A stretch of DNA of 64,000 bases. Origin: Manis javanica (taxonomy: Eukaryota; Chordata; Mammalia; Pholidota; Manidae). The stretch is taken from the NCBI RefSeq assembly GCF_040802235.1, contig NC_133156.1, forward strand, positions 184,152,351 through 184,216,350. The letters run 5' to 3'. Shown here piece after piece: positions 62,792 through 64,000 of the stretch. Position 1 is the first letter of the stretch. Each line of letters starts with the position of its first letter. A program made the translations under genes and the position numbers. The notes under the pieces are model-generated. The model saw only the letters and a program-made list of their open reading frames with translations. It ran no database searches and was not told the DNA's origin.

Positions 62792-63208
62792 CTATCTGTT
62801 AAGGGAGCCTGTAATGGTTAAAATTATTAAAACTTGGGTTGCATCAGAGCTCATGTATTCTGTAAACATATTGGTGTAAGGTCTCTTAAGGTCATCGGTC
62901 CAGAACCCATCAGCAGGAGGTGAAGCTGGATTTTGTGAGTATTGGGACATTACTAGGTGGCTCTTTAGTCTGTCTGTGTCCCTTTGGAGTCTCATACTCT
63001 CAAATTGAAGCTTCTTCGAAGTGTCTGCCCATTCTGTTGCCTTTTTGGCAGAACACTCTTCTCTGCTTATTTGTAGCATACATGTGACTGACAGTAGCCA
63101 ACTAGCCTTGTCTAAAGTGGTTGTAAGGCACCATCTGATTACAGTTCCTGAGGTGGTCACTTGGATCCTCAAGGGAGAATATGCCTCAGCTGCCCACTCC
63201 TGGTCCAT
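62792..63208 (-). other. Unexplained 138-codon minus-strand open frame
   Basis: The frame has an ATG start and mixed composition, with charged helical stretches ('KKATEWADTSKKLQFESMR', 'LQRDTDRLKSH') and 'ASPPADGFWTDDLKRPY'. I do not recognise it. It has no visible introns, A tail or TSD. It could be a fragment of an old retrocopy or transposon protein, or chance. Confidence 0.3.
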
Positions 63209-63329
63209 TTAGCTGTGGCTGAGAGCAGGGGGTCACAACATATCAAATCGTTATTTCAGCAAGGGGTGAAGGTTATGGTAAGCCAGACCAATGTATTTCC
63301 TACAGTGAATAAAAATAAAGTAAAATCAT

Positions 63330-63770
63330 TGCTCTCTAAGAGAATGTAATCCTAGTGAGGAAGTGCGGTATGCAGACAAGTGGGATATAATCTGGGTAAG
63401 AAAATAGTGTAGGCATTCTATTAGGGAAAAGTTCACATTGGAGTCCTGGTTTGAGCTATACTTGGACTTACAGCTACATGTTTACTAATTACAGGGAAGA
63501 AAGACTTTCTAGATAGAGAGTATCAGCAAAACACAGAGACATCAGAGGAAGCTGGCCAGGCACTTGTTCAGTATGGGCTCCAGATTATGATGGGTTTCTA
63601 TGCCACATGAAAGTTGGGATTTTTATCTTGTAGGTGGTTGAGCGCTAGAGGACAATTATAAGCAGGGAAACATTATTGGATTTGCTGTTAATTTATGAAA
63701 CATCTATTAGTCGTCTACCATGTACTAAGCACTGTGTTAGCCCTGAGAAATAAGAAGCTCATCTGGCCAT
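63330..63770 (-). repeat. L2 LINE, minus orientation
   Basis: 'TCTAGATAGAGAGTATCAGC', 'GGGATTTTTATCTTGTAGGT' and 'TCTACCATGTACTAAGCACT' (63714) are diverged L2 pieces in reverse. Two L2 segments may be juxtaposed. Confidence 0.5.
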
Positions 63771-64000
63771 TTAAAGTTTCTTTGGTAACTCATTTTGCAA
63801 GTGTCTCACGTAGAGAACAATATAGAATATTGTCCTACATTGTATTTGACAGTATTCACAGTATTCAAAGTCCTTAAAGTGGTGTTTAATGATAATATAA
63901 AAGTATCATAAAATATTATAACATAACAAGTATAGTTTCTAGCAAGGCAGAAAAGAATGGCCCCTCTTTGCCTTAACCCATCCAGTGGAGAGAATAACAT

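Overview
This window looks like nuclear DNA of a placental mammal. It carries one recognisable protein-coding exon with a CpG-rich promoter, surrounded by MIR, L2, L1, MER5A and MER20 type repeats, and nothing with bacterial gene organisation. No abundant young tRNA- or 7SL-derived SINE is visible in 64 kb. The youngest L1 copies share a distinctive 3' end (a T-rich start, then a motif like TATCATTAATGTACAATTAC when read on the + strand). From memory I associate that 3' end, together with low SINE content, with pangolins and less strongly with xenarthrans. The species call is low-confidence inference.

Layout. (1) 1-10250 is intergenic and repeat-rich: an old L1, a split MIR, L2 tails, a 1.7 kb L1 ORF2/3' end at 4310-6045, and a MIR whose 3' part was hit twice by retrotransposition (a processed endogenous-retrovirus transcript with an env TM remnant, and an L1 3' end). 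(2) About 10250-11460 is a CpG-rich promoter with three ZNF143-like motifs and ETS motifs. (3) 11663-12065 is the first coding exon of AAK1 (AP2-associated protein kinase 1), + strand, ending at a clean GT donor. (4) 12066-64000 is read as AAK1 intron 1. The next AAK1 coding exon was not found. The intron holds many L2/MIR/hAT relics, several L1 insertions (two 5'-truncated copies of the same young family with target-site duplications), an antisense processed pseudogene of NT5C3A, a 139-bp inverted repeat pair, a compound microsatellite and a few unexplained open frames.

The only gene with a supported function is AAK1. The rest is regulatory sequence or repeat and retrocopy material. I found no CRISPR array, operon, tRNA/rRNA gene or coherent multi-gene system. 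The most unusual items are the repeated use of one L1-type target site at 7526-9219, the inverted repeat at 48465-49512, and the stop-free A-rich leader in frame with the AAK1 start.
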